NCBI GenBank assembly: GCA_018436855.1
Contig: JAHDKO010000031.1
Location: 36,781-100,780 of the forward strand
Reading direction: 5' to 3'
DNA: 64,000 nt
Origin: Deltaproteobacteria bacterium
Lineage (GTDB): Bacteria; Desulfobacterota; Desulfomonilia; UBA1062
Shown: positions 36,130 through 49,800 of the stretch, one piece after another
Numbering within the stretch: the first letter of the stretch is position 1
Layout of the letters: the number at the start of each line of letters is the position of its first letter
Notes under the pieces: model-generated
The model's input: only the letters and a program-made list of their open reading frames with translations
Database searches by the model: none
Told to the model about the DNA's origin: nothing
Made by a program: the position numbers and the translations under genes

Positions 36130-36435
36130 ATGAGTATCAAAAAACAGTATCTCAAGGGAAAACCGGTCTGCAAGGTAACGTTCACCATACCCAAAGAAAT
36201 GTGCAAATCGGCTCGCAACGCCTACCTCGTGGGTGACTTCAACAACTGGGATGCCCAGACAAGCCCCATGAAACAACGCAAAGACGGATCCTTTGAGCTC
36301 TCCATGAATCTCGAAAAAGACCGCGAGTACCAGTTCAGGTACCTCCTCGACAACACCTGGGAGAACGACGACAGTGCGGACAGGTATGTCCCCACTCCCT
36401 ACGGAGACGCAGACAACTCGGTGATAGTGGTCTAA
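36130..36435 (+). CDS. Stand-alone glycogen-binding (AMPK/CBM48-type) protein
   Basis: 101 residues from ATG at 36130, after AAGGAGGAAAGG. It is essentially one carbohydrate-binding module: CKVTFTIPKE, YLVGDFNNWDAQTSPMKQRK, then LEKDREYQFRYLLDNTWEND. The GDFNNWD signature is that of glycogen-binding domains of AMP-activated kinase and starch/glycogen enzymes. No catalytic domain is attached. It may recruit something to glycogen, and its place after glgX supports a glycogen role. Such short modules occur widely, but their job is unclear. Confidence 0.88.
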   Translation: MSIKKQYLKGKPVCKVTFTIPKEMCKSARNAYLVGDFNNWDAQTSPMKQRKDGSFELSMNLEKDREYQFRYLLDNTWENDDSADRYVPTPYGDADNSVIVV

Positions 36436-36446
36436 CCACCCCCTCC

Positions 36447-37120
36447 TTTCGGGGACGGGTTCACATTTCTCCTTCCCCTCCGGCACTTATCGGGGACGCA
36501 CTTATCGGGGACGGGTTCACAAAAACCCGCTCCGGTGGTCATCTCCCCGTTCCCGACGCCTTATACGCTGGCACGGAGCCTCCCCTGCGGGAGGGTGTTT
36601 ACCTCTTTGGTTTTCGGGGACGGGTTCACAAAAAACCCATCCCGGCGGGCGAATTCCTATTCCCGCTGTCTGATGCGCGGGCACGGAGCCTTCCCCGCAT
36701 GAGGGGGTGGCCATCTCTTTCGCTTATCGCGTGAGGAAAAGTGCGTGGTCATCGTGCAGTCCTTCAAGGCGCCTGCCGCTCGGAAAATACCTTCCCCGGG
36801 ATACACTCCTTATCCCATGGTTCGTTCCGGCATTACAAGCGGTGTGGACCTTAGCCCTCCGACCCGGCTTCAAGCCGCACGATTGAACCGGAATGCGGCC
36901 CTTTCTTCCAACCCCCTCAAGAAGCGATCCTGGAAGGAGGACTCGTGCCCGGGATTTCATTGCAGCGCCGCGACCGGCTGCAGATCCTGGCATCCCTATC
37001 TGAACCCATCCCCGATTTCGCACTATCTGAACCCGTCCCCGATTTCGCACGGGGGACTCCTTTACAGAGCCGGGTCCGGCCGCAGAACCGGGCAACCTAA
37101 TGTGAACCCGTCCCCGAATT
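36447..37120. repeat. Cluster of REP-like repeats with a 110-base duplication
   Basis: The core GGGGACGGGTTCACA lies at 36451-36465, 36507-36521 and 36616-36630. The complement, TGAACCC[AG]TCCCC, lies at 37001-37013, 37028-37040 and 37103-37115. The plus-orientation copies at 36507 and 36616 head two imperfect direct repeats of about 110 bases (36505-36614 and 36615-36724), each including a hairpin-forming CACGGAGCC[TT]CCCC... stretch. In the reverse-orientation part, a 27-base unit (CTATCTGAACCC.TCCCCGATT...) is repeated head to tail. No gene is evident between 36436 and 37096. The arrangement is that of REP/BIME-like clusters. Confidence 0.75.
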
Positions 37121-37210
37121 GAGGTAGCCCATGCAGCTCAGGTGCACGAGGACCAAGATCCCCGCGACCACGGACAGCACAAGGGTGAACCCTGTCAGAA
37201 ATACTCTCAT
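37097..37210 (-). CDS. Tiny membrane peptide running into a REP-like repeat
   Basis: 37 residues from ATG at 37208-37210, with GAGG about eight bases upstream, 83 bases after recD stops. It is nearly all one membrane span: MRVFLTGFTLVLSVVAGILV continuing LVHLSCMGYL. The last seven residues (NSGTGSH) are encoded by a copy of the REP-like repeat, whose TAG ends the frame. The gene may have been longer and been cut by the repeat. Its size and position make this a tentative call. Confidence 0.45.
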   Translation of the reverse strand: MRVFLTGFTLVLSVVAGILVLVHLSCMGYLNSGTGSH

Positions 37211-37293
37211 AAGACCTGCCTCTCACTGGTTTTGTCGGTTCCGAAACATAGCATATCCCGGGACGAAAAGATACGGCCGGCCGTATCCGGGGC

Positions 37294-39186
37294 CTAGAGC
37301 CGGCGAAGAAACGGATCGCCGGAATTCCCGGCCGGCCCGCCCTGCAGGAGCAGGTCGTTCAGTCCCGACATGCGCTCCGTGCGCCTGCGCACGGCGGCGG
37401 CAAAGATATCGGGGCAGGCCCAGATGTCCAGTCGCCTGCTCGCCCTGGTTATCCCGGTGTACACCAGCTCGCGGGTGAGCACCGGGCTCTCCCGGGGCGG
37501 CAGAACGAGCACCACCCGGGAAAACTCCGACCCCTGGCTCTTGTGCACGGTCATGGCAAAGGCGGTCTCGTGCTCGGGGAGCCGCACCAGGGATATCCTG
37601 CGCACGGTTCCGTCCGGCCCCGGGAAGAACGCCCGCAGCTCGCCGTCCAGCTCGTCTCGGAGGATGAAGCCGATATCGCCGTTGAACAGCCTGACCGTGT
37701 AGTCGTTGGAGGTCACGAGCACCGGCCTGCCGTGATAGTGCAGGCTGCCTGAGCGGATGAGCCCCTTCTCTGTAAGGGTCTTCTCGATGAGGCGGTTTAT
37801 CGCCGCGACCCCGAACAGGCCTTCCCTCAGGGCGCACAGCACCCGGAACCCGGCGAACAGGTCGAACCGCTCCTCCACCCCGGTCGCGCGCAGGCAGGGG
37901 CCGTACCCTTCAAGCGCGGCCTGCTCCATGCACCCGGCAAGCTGCAGGGGCGAGGAGACCTCCTGCATGCATACATCCGGAAACTCCCCTTGAAGAATCA
38001 TCCGCACACAAGGGTCCGGGTCGCCCGCGCGCACGGCCTCGCTGATCTGCCTGATCCCGCTCTCCGGTCCGAACCGGTGGGTGTGCTTCAGCTCCACCAG
38101 GCAGTCCTGCACGCCCTCGGGGCTCCCGCCCGCGAGCTCGTAGCCGGCCGCCTCCCGGATGAGCCCGCAGGTCTCGGGGGAATAGCAGGGGCCTGAGCCG
38201 ATGTCGCAGATATCTCCCAGCACGTGCCCGGGCTCCACGGAGGAGAGCTGGTCGCGGTCCCCCACCAGGATGAGCCGGGCCCCCGGCTTCAGGGCCTGGA
38301 CGAGCCGGGCCATGAGGCTGAGCGAGGTCATGGACGCCTCGTCGACCACCACCACGTCGTGCGGCAGGGGGTTTTTCGGTGAATGCCTCACGCGCGTCCT
38401 GCCCGGGATCACTCCCAGGAGCCGGTGGATGGTCGACGCGCGCAGGTCCGGCATCGCAAGCGCCACCCCGGCTTCCTGCAGGGACCTGATCGTCCTGCCG
38501 AGCGATTCATCGAGCCGCTGGGCCGCCTTGCCCGTTGGCGCGGTGAGCGCCACCCGGATCCTGGGGTCGAGATGGGCGAGCATGGCCAGGATGTGCGAGA
38601 CCACGGTCGTCTTCCCGGTGCCCGGCCCACCGGTGATGATGCACAGCGCGCCTTTGAGCCCCATGAGCACGGCCACCTTCTGCCAGTTGATTTCGCCGGA
38701 AGCCTGCCCGGGAAAGTGCAGGCCGAGCCGGGACCGGATCGTCCCGATATCGAGGGGCACGCTCTGCCTGCCGAGCTCGAGCAGCTTCTCCGCGAGGAGC
38801 CTTTCGTGGTTCCAGTAGCGCCAGAGGTAGAGCCGCGACGCAGAATCGAGGATCAGGGGCCGGTAGTCGCCGGGGCTTCCCACCACGGGCGAGGACGCGA
38901 GGGCCTCGCGCCACCTGTCCAGCGGCGGGCACTCGATGCGCCTGCCGGTCGCCTCGTCCTCCAAAATCCTGCCCGCGTGGGATGCGAGGTCGATGCAGAT
39001 GTGTCCCTGCCGGGTATACCTGCTCACCAGGGCCGCGGCAACGGACACGCCCGGGTCTCGATCCTGCGAGAGCTGCTCCATGAGCCGGGCGAAGTGCAGG
39101 TCGATGCGGGCGAAATACGCAGCCTCGCCGTCAAGCCCCCGGCTGCCGCCGGGATTCAGGTATGGTCCGGGTTCCATGGCACTCAT
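37294..39186 (-). CDS. recD: Exodeoxyribonuclease V alpha subunit, RecD
   Basis: 630 residues from ATG 39184-39186, preceded by GGGGCGGAAAG; an upstream TTG is less likely. It is an SF1B helicase: Walker A in CIITGGPGTGKTTVV, motif Ia TAPTGKAAQRLDE, Walker B VVVVDEASMTSLSLMARLV, motif III ILVGDRDQLSSVEPG, and motifs V/VI in AFAMTVHKSQGSEFSRVVLV and ELVYTGITRASRRLDIW. It is the 5'-3' motor of the RecBCD complex, which resects double-strand ends. It is 31 bases after recB in the same operon. Length matches E. coli RecD (608). Confidence 0.95.
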   Translation of the reverse strand: MSAMEPGPYLNPGGSRGLDGEAAYFARIDLHFARLMEQLSQDRDPGVSVAAALVSRYTRQGHICIDLASHAGRILEDEATGRRIECPPLDRWREALASSPVVGSPGDYRPLILDSASRLYLWRYWNHERLLAEKLLELGRQSVPLDIGTIRSRLGLHFPGQASGEINWQKVAVLMGLKGALCIITGGPGTGKTTVVSHILAMLAHLDPRIRVALTAPTGKAAQRLDESLGRTIRSLQEAGVALAMPDLRASTIHRLLGVIPGRTRVRHSPKNPLPHDVVVVDEASMTSLSLMARLVQALKPGARLILVGDRDQLSSVEPGHVLGDICDIGSGPCYSPETCGLIREAAGYELAGGSPEGVQDCLVELKHTHRFGPESGIRQISEAVRAGDPDPCVRMILQGEFPDVCMQEVSSPLQLAGCMEQAALEGYGPCLRATGVEERFDLFAGFRVLCALREGLFGVAAINRLIEKTLTEKGLIRSGSLHYHGRPVLVTSNDYTVRLFNGDIGFILRDELDGELRAFFPGPDGTVRRISLVRLPEHETAFAMTVHKSQGSEFSRVVLVLPPRESPVLTRELVYTGITRASRRLDIWACPDIFAAAVRRRTERMSGLNDLLLQGGPAGNSGDPFLRRL

Positions 39187-39217
39187 GCTTTCCGCCCCCT
39201 TTCGGCCCAACTCCCCC

Positions 39218-43059
<3,842 letters not shown>

Positions 43060-43063
<4 letters not shown>

Positions 43064-46000
43064 GATCCGCCCTTTCCCCGGTGGAGGATGAGCGGCCCGA
43101 ACAGGCGCGAGGCGATCTCCTCGAACTCGCTGTCCAGGGCCTCGCGGCCCTGGAAGCAGATCCGGTAGGCGAGGTCGCTCCCCTCGCCCGGGCGCTGCTT
43201 CGTGCCCTCCCAGACGCCCCGGGCCTTTTTCAGCCTCTCTTCCCGCGATTCGTCCGTCTGCCTGCCCGGGGAGGCGTATTTGAGCGAGGTCTCGGGAAAG
43301 AACGGCAGGGGACGGCTCATGCCCTCCCAGTAGTGCTCGAGCAGGAGCCCGAGCAACTCGGAGCTGTTGTCAACCGGGGCGAACTCGACCGCGCCGTCGC
43401 GGGAGATGTAGCAGCCTGGCGCGCCGGCGCCCTTGCCGAGCGAGCACAGGACGAGGTGGTGGATCCAGGCGGTGAAGAGATCGAAGGCCTTTGCCCTGGC
43501 GGGCCGGTACAGGACGACCCTGCCCGGGGGATAAACCGTGAGCGAGCCGCTCAGGGTAAACGGGCCGATCCGCACGTCCACGGCCCTTGCCTGCGGGCCC
43601 GCATCCGTGACCCGCTCTCTCACCTGCCTGACAAAGGCCGCGGTCTCGCTCCGTATCCGGGAGAACAGGATCTCGCCCGGTGTCCCGTGCGGAAGCCGCC
43701 CGTCCATCTTCATGACCCGGTAGGAGAGCTCGTCGTCGGCCCCGCCCAGGACGTGGCCGGCGTAGGTCTTTCTGAGATGGTAGAGCTCCCTCTCGTCCGG
43801 CTCGACGGGCTCGCGGTCTTCCAGGGAGAACGACGCCTCGGAAATGCCCATGGCGAGCCTTCTGGAGAGCAGAAACCGGCAGGGGTTGCGGAAGAAGCTG
43901 CAGAGCGTGCCCAAGTCCACGCTCCTCCACTCGTCCGCGGGCAAGGCGATGGGCCCGGGGATGAACACCCTGCCCTGCACATCGCTGCCCGCCAGGCTCC
44001 TGGCCGCCTCGGCATTCTCTTCGGAGAAGCTGTAGAGCCCCTCCTCCCCGGTGAAGTAGCGGGGGTTGAACGCCTGGAGGCAGTGCCGCTTCACCACGCC
44101 TTGGGCCGCGGGCGTGCCATCTTGCATGACCCAACCGCTCTCGAGATAGTCGAGCAGGATGCTCACGGGAACGGCGGGGGGGATGGGTGAGTTGTCGTCC
44201 GTGCTCTGGCCCGTGAAGCTGATGTGCAGGGCCTTTCTCGCCGAGAGAAGCGCCTCGAGGAACAGGGAGAGGTCTTTGTTGCGCACGCTGCAGTCTCCCC
44301 TGCGGGGCCTGCGGCAGACGAGGTTGAACCCCTTGGCGCGATGCCGCCCGGGAAAGTCGTCGTGGTTCATGCCGAGCAGGCACACCACCTTGAAGGGGAT
44401 GCTCCTCATGGCCGGCATGGAGCAGAAGGTGACCCCGTTCAGGAGATAGGCCCTGCCCTCTTCATCACGTTGGAGGGCAGTTCTGACAAAGGTCCTGACC
44501 ACCTCGCAGTCGACCTCGCGGCCAAACCCCGTGATGTCCTGGATATCGGCCAGCCGCCGGAACACGGCCCGCACCGACTGCATGGCGGGCATGAGGATCT
44601 CGTCAGGCTCGAAGAACTCATCGAGCATCGCCGTGAGCGTCTCGGACCACGCCGCGGGCGTCTTCTTCTCCTGGAAGGACCTCACGCGGGCGAACAGGGT
44701 GGTGAGAAAGTCAAGGAACGCGCCCAGCACCTGGGAGCTGTCGCCCTCCATGTCATCGTAGGGCAGGATCGAGCCGAACCCGCTCATGCCGTCGGAGGGC
44801 ATGGCATATCCCAGGAGCAGCCTGTCCAGCCCAAAGCTCCAGGTGTTTTCGTACACCTCGGGCAGGCCCTGCTCGCGCTTCCACTTTTCGTCGCACCCCC
44901 ACCTGATGCCGCTCTCCTGGATCCACGTGAGGATCAGCTCCAGGTCTTCTTCCCTCAGACCGAACTTTCTGCGCACGGGCTCGGACTCGAGCAGCGCGGC
45001 CACCTTCGTGGCCTTGAACCGGCTGACGCCGAGCCCCAGGATGCCCCCGATCACGTCCGCAAGGGCGCCCCGGGTCTCGCGGGACCGGTCGGAGAGCGTG
45101 AAGGGGATGTACAGGGGGCTGCTCCGCGGCACGTCGAACACGGCCTGGACGTAGGGAGCGTACGCCCGGATGTCGGGCGCCATTACCACGATCTCTTCGG
45201 GCTTGAGGTCCGGGTCTTCGTCCATGAGCGCCAGGAGCCGGTCCCTGAGCACCTCGACCTCGCGCATAGGGCCGTGGCACGAGTGGACCTCGAGGGAGCG
45301 ATCGTCCGGCCCGACGCTGCGCCGCTCACCGGGCCCGGGGTTGCGCAGGTCGAGGATGTCCGCCTGGATGCCCTGGAGCAGGGTCTCGCCCGGAACATCT
45401 TCGAACAGCTCGGTCTCCTGCGGGTCGAGCTCTTGCAGCATGTCGAAGAGCTCTCTGCCCAGCCGGCCCAGGGCCGCGAGGATGCTGTTGCCCTCTTCGA
45501 GGTGCAGCTCGCCCTCGGGGTGCCCGGACCTTTCGGATATCGCAGCGATCTCTCTTTCAGACCGGATATCACCCCAGTATTGCCTGCAGGGGTTGAGCGC
45601 GAACACGTGCACCGGGATGAGCCGGGACAGGGCATGGAACACCCCCAGATGAAACGGGGGCAGGTGCGAGATCCCGAAGAGGCAGAGCCTCTCGGGCAGG
45701 CGCGGGATGCACGAGGGGTCGAGCGCCTCCATGAACCGCTCTCTCAGCCGCGCTAAATGGGCGTGCCCGCCGCGCTCGCACACGGCCCTCCACAGGGCCG
45801 CCTGCCAGTACTCGACATTGGCGTGCGCATCGGGCAAAACCAGCCGGCCCTCCTCCCAGGCGAGCAGCATGTCGGGCCGGTAGACCGCGTAGCTGTCGAA
45901 CATCTCTGCCATCCGGGAGCTGAGCTGAAAGCCCCTCACCCCCCGGCGGTCGTCCTCCAGGTAAGACGTCAGGGTCTCGAAGCCGGGCTTACCCGCGAAC

Positions 46001-46311
46001 CCGGGCAGCACGTCCATGATCCTCCACGCCAGGGCATCGGTCTCGAACAGGGCGGACCCGCGCGTATCCTCGCCGGGCAGCACGCGCGCGAAGAGATCGG
46101 CCATGATCCGGTTGGGAAAGGGAAAGGCGCAGTTGGCGCAGATGCCGTGCTCCCGCGCGAGCTGCATGGAGAGCCAGTGCTCCATGCCCTTGCTCTGCAC
46201 CACGACGATCTCCTGCGAAAAGGGCGAAGAAAGAGGCTCCGCAAGGACTTCGGCGATCTTGTGCGCAAGCTGCTCGAGCCTGTTGCCGGAATAGAGCATC
46301 AACCCCTGCAT
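43060..46311 (-). CDS. recC: Exodeoxyribonuclease V gamma subunit, RecC
   Basis: 1083 residues if started at the ATG 46309-46311, where the protein begins MQGLMLYSGNRLEQLAHKI, like E. coli RecC (MLRVYHSNRL). ATG at 46297-46299 is the alternative, and a frame extension to 46458 has no family-like sequence. Landmarks are EIVVVQSKGMEHWLSMQLA, EHGICANCAFPFPNRIMADL and, later, VVCLLGMNHDDFPGRHRAKG. RecC is the inactive-helicase subunit that splits the strands and reads Chi. It is first in recC-recB-recD and overlaps recB by four bases. Confidence 0.94.
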
Positions 46312-46855
46312 TTCAACAAACACCCCTCTTCCATCTAAAGCCAGCCTATACCATGAAACCGGGCCAGGGAGAAAGGATGAGCTGAGAAACATGCTGAAGA
46401 GGTCTGTGGGTGTGGCCGGGTGATGCCATCGCCAATTTCCAGAGGTATATGCTCTCACATGGTATCTTCACGTCTTACAAGGTTAATGCATCATCAGTGT
46501 GTCATGATGGGTATCTATTGTAAAAAAATAGAGTGCTTATCCACCGCTGCAAATTACATCTTTACTGTTGACCTGAAAAGTTATATCATATCCTTAAGTT
46601 ATTATTGAGCGACATGAACTTATCCCAAACGGTTGTTGGTATTCGCAATGGATAAAAGAGGGTACAGACTATTTACCCACTCACTCCCAATGGATGGAGT
46701 CTGCTTTCACAAAGACAACATTCCTTAATTGATGCCATATGGTCTTTGACATTAGTCATAGATAAAGGAGAGTATTATTGGGCAACAGACGTTATTTTTT
46801 CTAATATCTCCAATTCAGTGGTAAGAAATTCCAGTGCAGCATTAGGTATGATTCT
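46312..46855. other. AT-rich boundary of an accessory region
   Basis: About 540 bases between the divergent recC and the large helicase-nuclease gene. Base composition falls sharply from about 46480 on (for example TTGTAAAAAAATAGAG), like that of the large gene. A TTGACA at 46747-46752 could be part of a promoter, but no -10 box at a good distance is clear. No tRNA, direct-repeat pair or integrase found. Confidence 0.5.
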
Positions 46856-49800
46856 ATGGAAAACAAAACAGACACTTATGATATTCACGCTTCCTTAGCC
46901 CCAAAGCTTAATCTCGCCTTCTACCAGAACTCCGTCCCCATCCTGCGTGAGCTTGTAGTAATAAATGACGGGGATGAGCCTCTGAAGAATGTTGAACTGG
47001 GACTTATTTCCGATCCAGAGTTTATAAAGCCGAAAAACTGGCGAATCGACGTTGTCGATGCCGGTCAGCACTATCATATTACCAATCTGGACCTAGCACT
47101 CGATGGAGCACTTCTGGGCAGACTGACCGAAGCTGAAATCGCGCAATCGAGATTTGTTCTGAAAGCGGATGGTAATATCATTGCTCGGCTGGATAAACAA
47201 ATTGAGCTCCTGCCCCGCAATCAATGGGGCGGAATGGGCCACATGCCTGAGATCATAGCGGCTTTTGTGCAACCGAATGAGCCTGCAATCGAGCATCTGC
47301 TAAAGAAGACGGCTGAGATTTTACGAAAGCACGGGAAGAGTGGCATGCTGAATGGATATCAGGAGGGGCCAAAGGGCGCATGGGAACTTGCTGCAGCCAT
47401 ATGGTCCGCCATCGGCTCTATGGGGCTGGATTATTCTCTGCCACCGGCAAGCTTCGAAGAAACCGGTCAAAAGATTCGCAATCCCGGACAGATTACGGAT
47501 GCTGGAATTGCCACTTGTATGGACATAACGCTTCTGTTTTGTGCAGCATTGGAGCAATGCGGCCTCAATCCTTTAGTGGTCTTTACGCGTGGACATGCTC
47601 TTGCCGGTGTTTGGTTGAAGGACGAAGAATTTACCACGGTTGTGGTAGACGACATTACTGCCTTGCGAAAACGGGAGAAACTCAAGGAGCTGATCCTTTT
47701 TGAGACAACCCTTGTAACTAATCGCCCGTGCCCAAGTTTTAAACAAGCAATAGAAATGGGTGCTCGGCGTCTCTCCGAAGATAAAGAAAAAGATTTTGAG
47801 CTTGCAATCGATATCAGGCGCGCCCGATTGCAACGCATCAAACCTTTGGCGAGTGAACAAGCTGTCAAGCCCTCTGCGCAGTTTTCAGAAACAGAGGAAA
47901 ATCTAGAGCCGATTTTTGAAGAAGCCCCCGACCTTCCAGACGATGAGATCGTTCACCAGAAAGATATAAGACCCTCAGAAATACGGGATCGTCTTGATAG
48001 TTGGCAACGAAAACTCCTAGACCTGACGCTCCGTAACAGCCTGCTCAATTTTCGTACCACTAAAAGAGCAGTCAAATTGGACGCACCCGACCCCGGGAAG
48101 ATTGAGGATTTGCTCGCCGACGGACACGTGCTTAAAATTCTTCCCCGTCCCGATCTCATGGATGGATCCGATCTTCGCAGTCAAGAGATTTATGAAGGCC
48201 GCACAAATGAAGATATCAGGCGTGTCCACGCCTTAGATGCACTCAACAGAAAAGAACTCACGGTAAGTCTTCATAAAGATGAACTGAACAGTCGCTTGGT
48301 AGAACTGTACCGTTTCGCCCGTAACAACCTGCAGGAAGGGGGCGCAAATACCCTTTTCCTTGCACTGGGTTTTTTATCATGGACGAGGGATGAAAAAGAA
48401 AAGAAGCGGTACCGAGCTCCGCTGATTCTTGTTCCGGTTATATTGCAGCGCAGAAGTGTGCGGTCGGGATTCACGCTGAAAATCCACGACGATGAACCGC
48501 GTTTCAACCCCACACTCATAGAGATGTTGAAGCAGGACTTCAGCCTCGAATTGGGAGTAACCCAGGGAGAACTTCCACGGGACGCACACGGACTGGACAT
48601 ACCCGGAATCTGGAATGTCGTTTCGCAAGCTGTCAAAGATATTCGGGGATGGGAAGTGGTTGAAGATCTGGTAATCTCGTCCTTCTCTTTTGCCAAATAC
48701 CTGATGTGGAAGGACTTGGTTGACCGTACAGATCAGCTCAAGCAAAACCCCGTGGTTGAGCATCTCATTGATAAACAGAATGAGCCATATTTGTCGGAAA
48801 TCAGCTTTGTCGATCCTTGTACTCTGGACAAAACGTATGGCCCAGAACAGGTTTTCTGCCCTCTTTCCGCCGATTCTTCGCAATTGTCGGCTGTCATTAC
48901 AGCTGCCAAGGGAAAGGATTTCGTTCTGATTGGTCCGCCGGGTACGGGGAAGAGCCAAACCATTGCCAACTTGATTGCGCATTGCCTGGCTGAACAAAAA
49001 ACCGTTCTGTTCGTGTCGGAGAAAATAGCTGCTTTAAATGTGGTATACCGCCGGTTGTGTGAAATCAAGCTGGGGGACTTCTGTCTTGAGCTCCATTCCA
49101 ACAAGGCTCGCAAGCTAGATGTGCTTCAACAGCTTGGCTGCGCATGGGATGCTAAAGGCCCTATAGATGCAAATGAGTGGAAACGTGATGCTCAGCATCT
49201 GAAAACACTTCGCGATGAACTTAACCAGTTTGTACAACAGCTGCACCTTAGACGAAGAAACGGGCTGTCCGCATATACTGCCATTGGCCTTATAGTTTCA
49301 GGGAGTGAAAATCCACAATTGGGTTTGTCATGGCCCTCAGCGGATTTTCATAGTGAGGACGATCTCTTTAAACTAAAAGAGCTTGCCGACAGAATAGACA
49401 TAAACGCACGGGAAGTCGGAGCGATAGCCAACAGCCCGCTTGCACATATCACCTATGGTGAATGGTCTCCAAGTTGGCAGCATTCGCTGGTCAAAGCCGC
49501 TCGTTTGCTTATTACAACGATTGATTCCCTTGAGAACTCTGTAGCTAATTTCTTTGAGGTCTCCGGCCTTTCCAGTTTTCCACTCGATGGCAGCAGAAGT
49601 GAAGGGTTGAAAAAGTTATGCCGGGCACTTCCCCAAGCAGCTGGTCGGGATTGGCGGTTTGCGTTGCGCTCTGATGCGCGCTCTATAGGCGAGGAACTGC
49701 GAGAAGGACTGGATTTATTAAAGCGGTACAAAGAGATAAAAAGCTGCCTATCCTCACCATGGAAAACTGATTTGATCATAAGGATCAAGCAAGGATTGGA

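Noticed and set aside
36724..37095. Minus-strand open frame within the repeat cluster
   Set aside because: Its sequence includes translated REP-like units and no family features; composition fits non-coding repeats.
44224..45756. Plus-strand open frame of 510 residues
   Set aside because: Mirror of recC codons, Leu/Gly/His-rich, no motifs.
46740..46790. TTGACA followed by TATTAT as a promoter of the giant gene
   Set aside because: Spacing is 21 bases, too long for a standard promoter.
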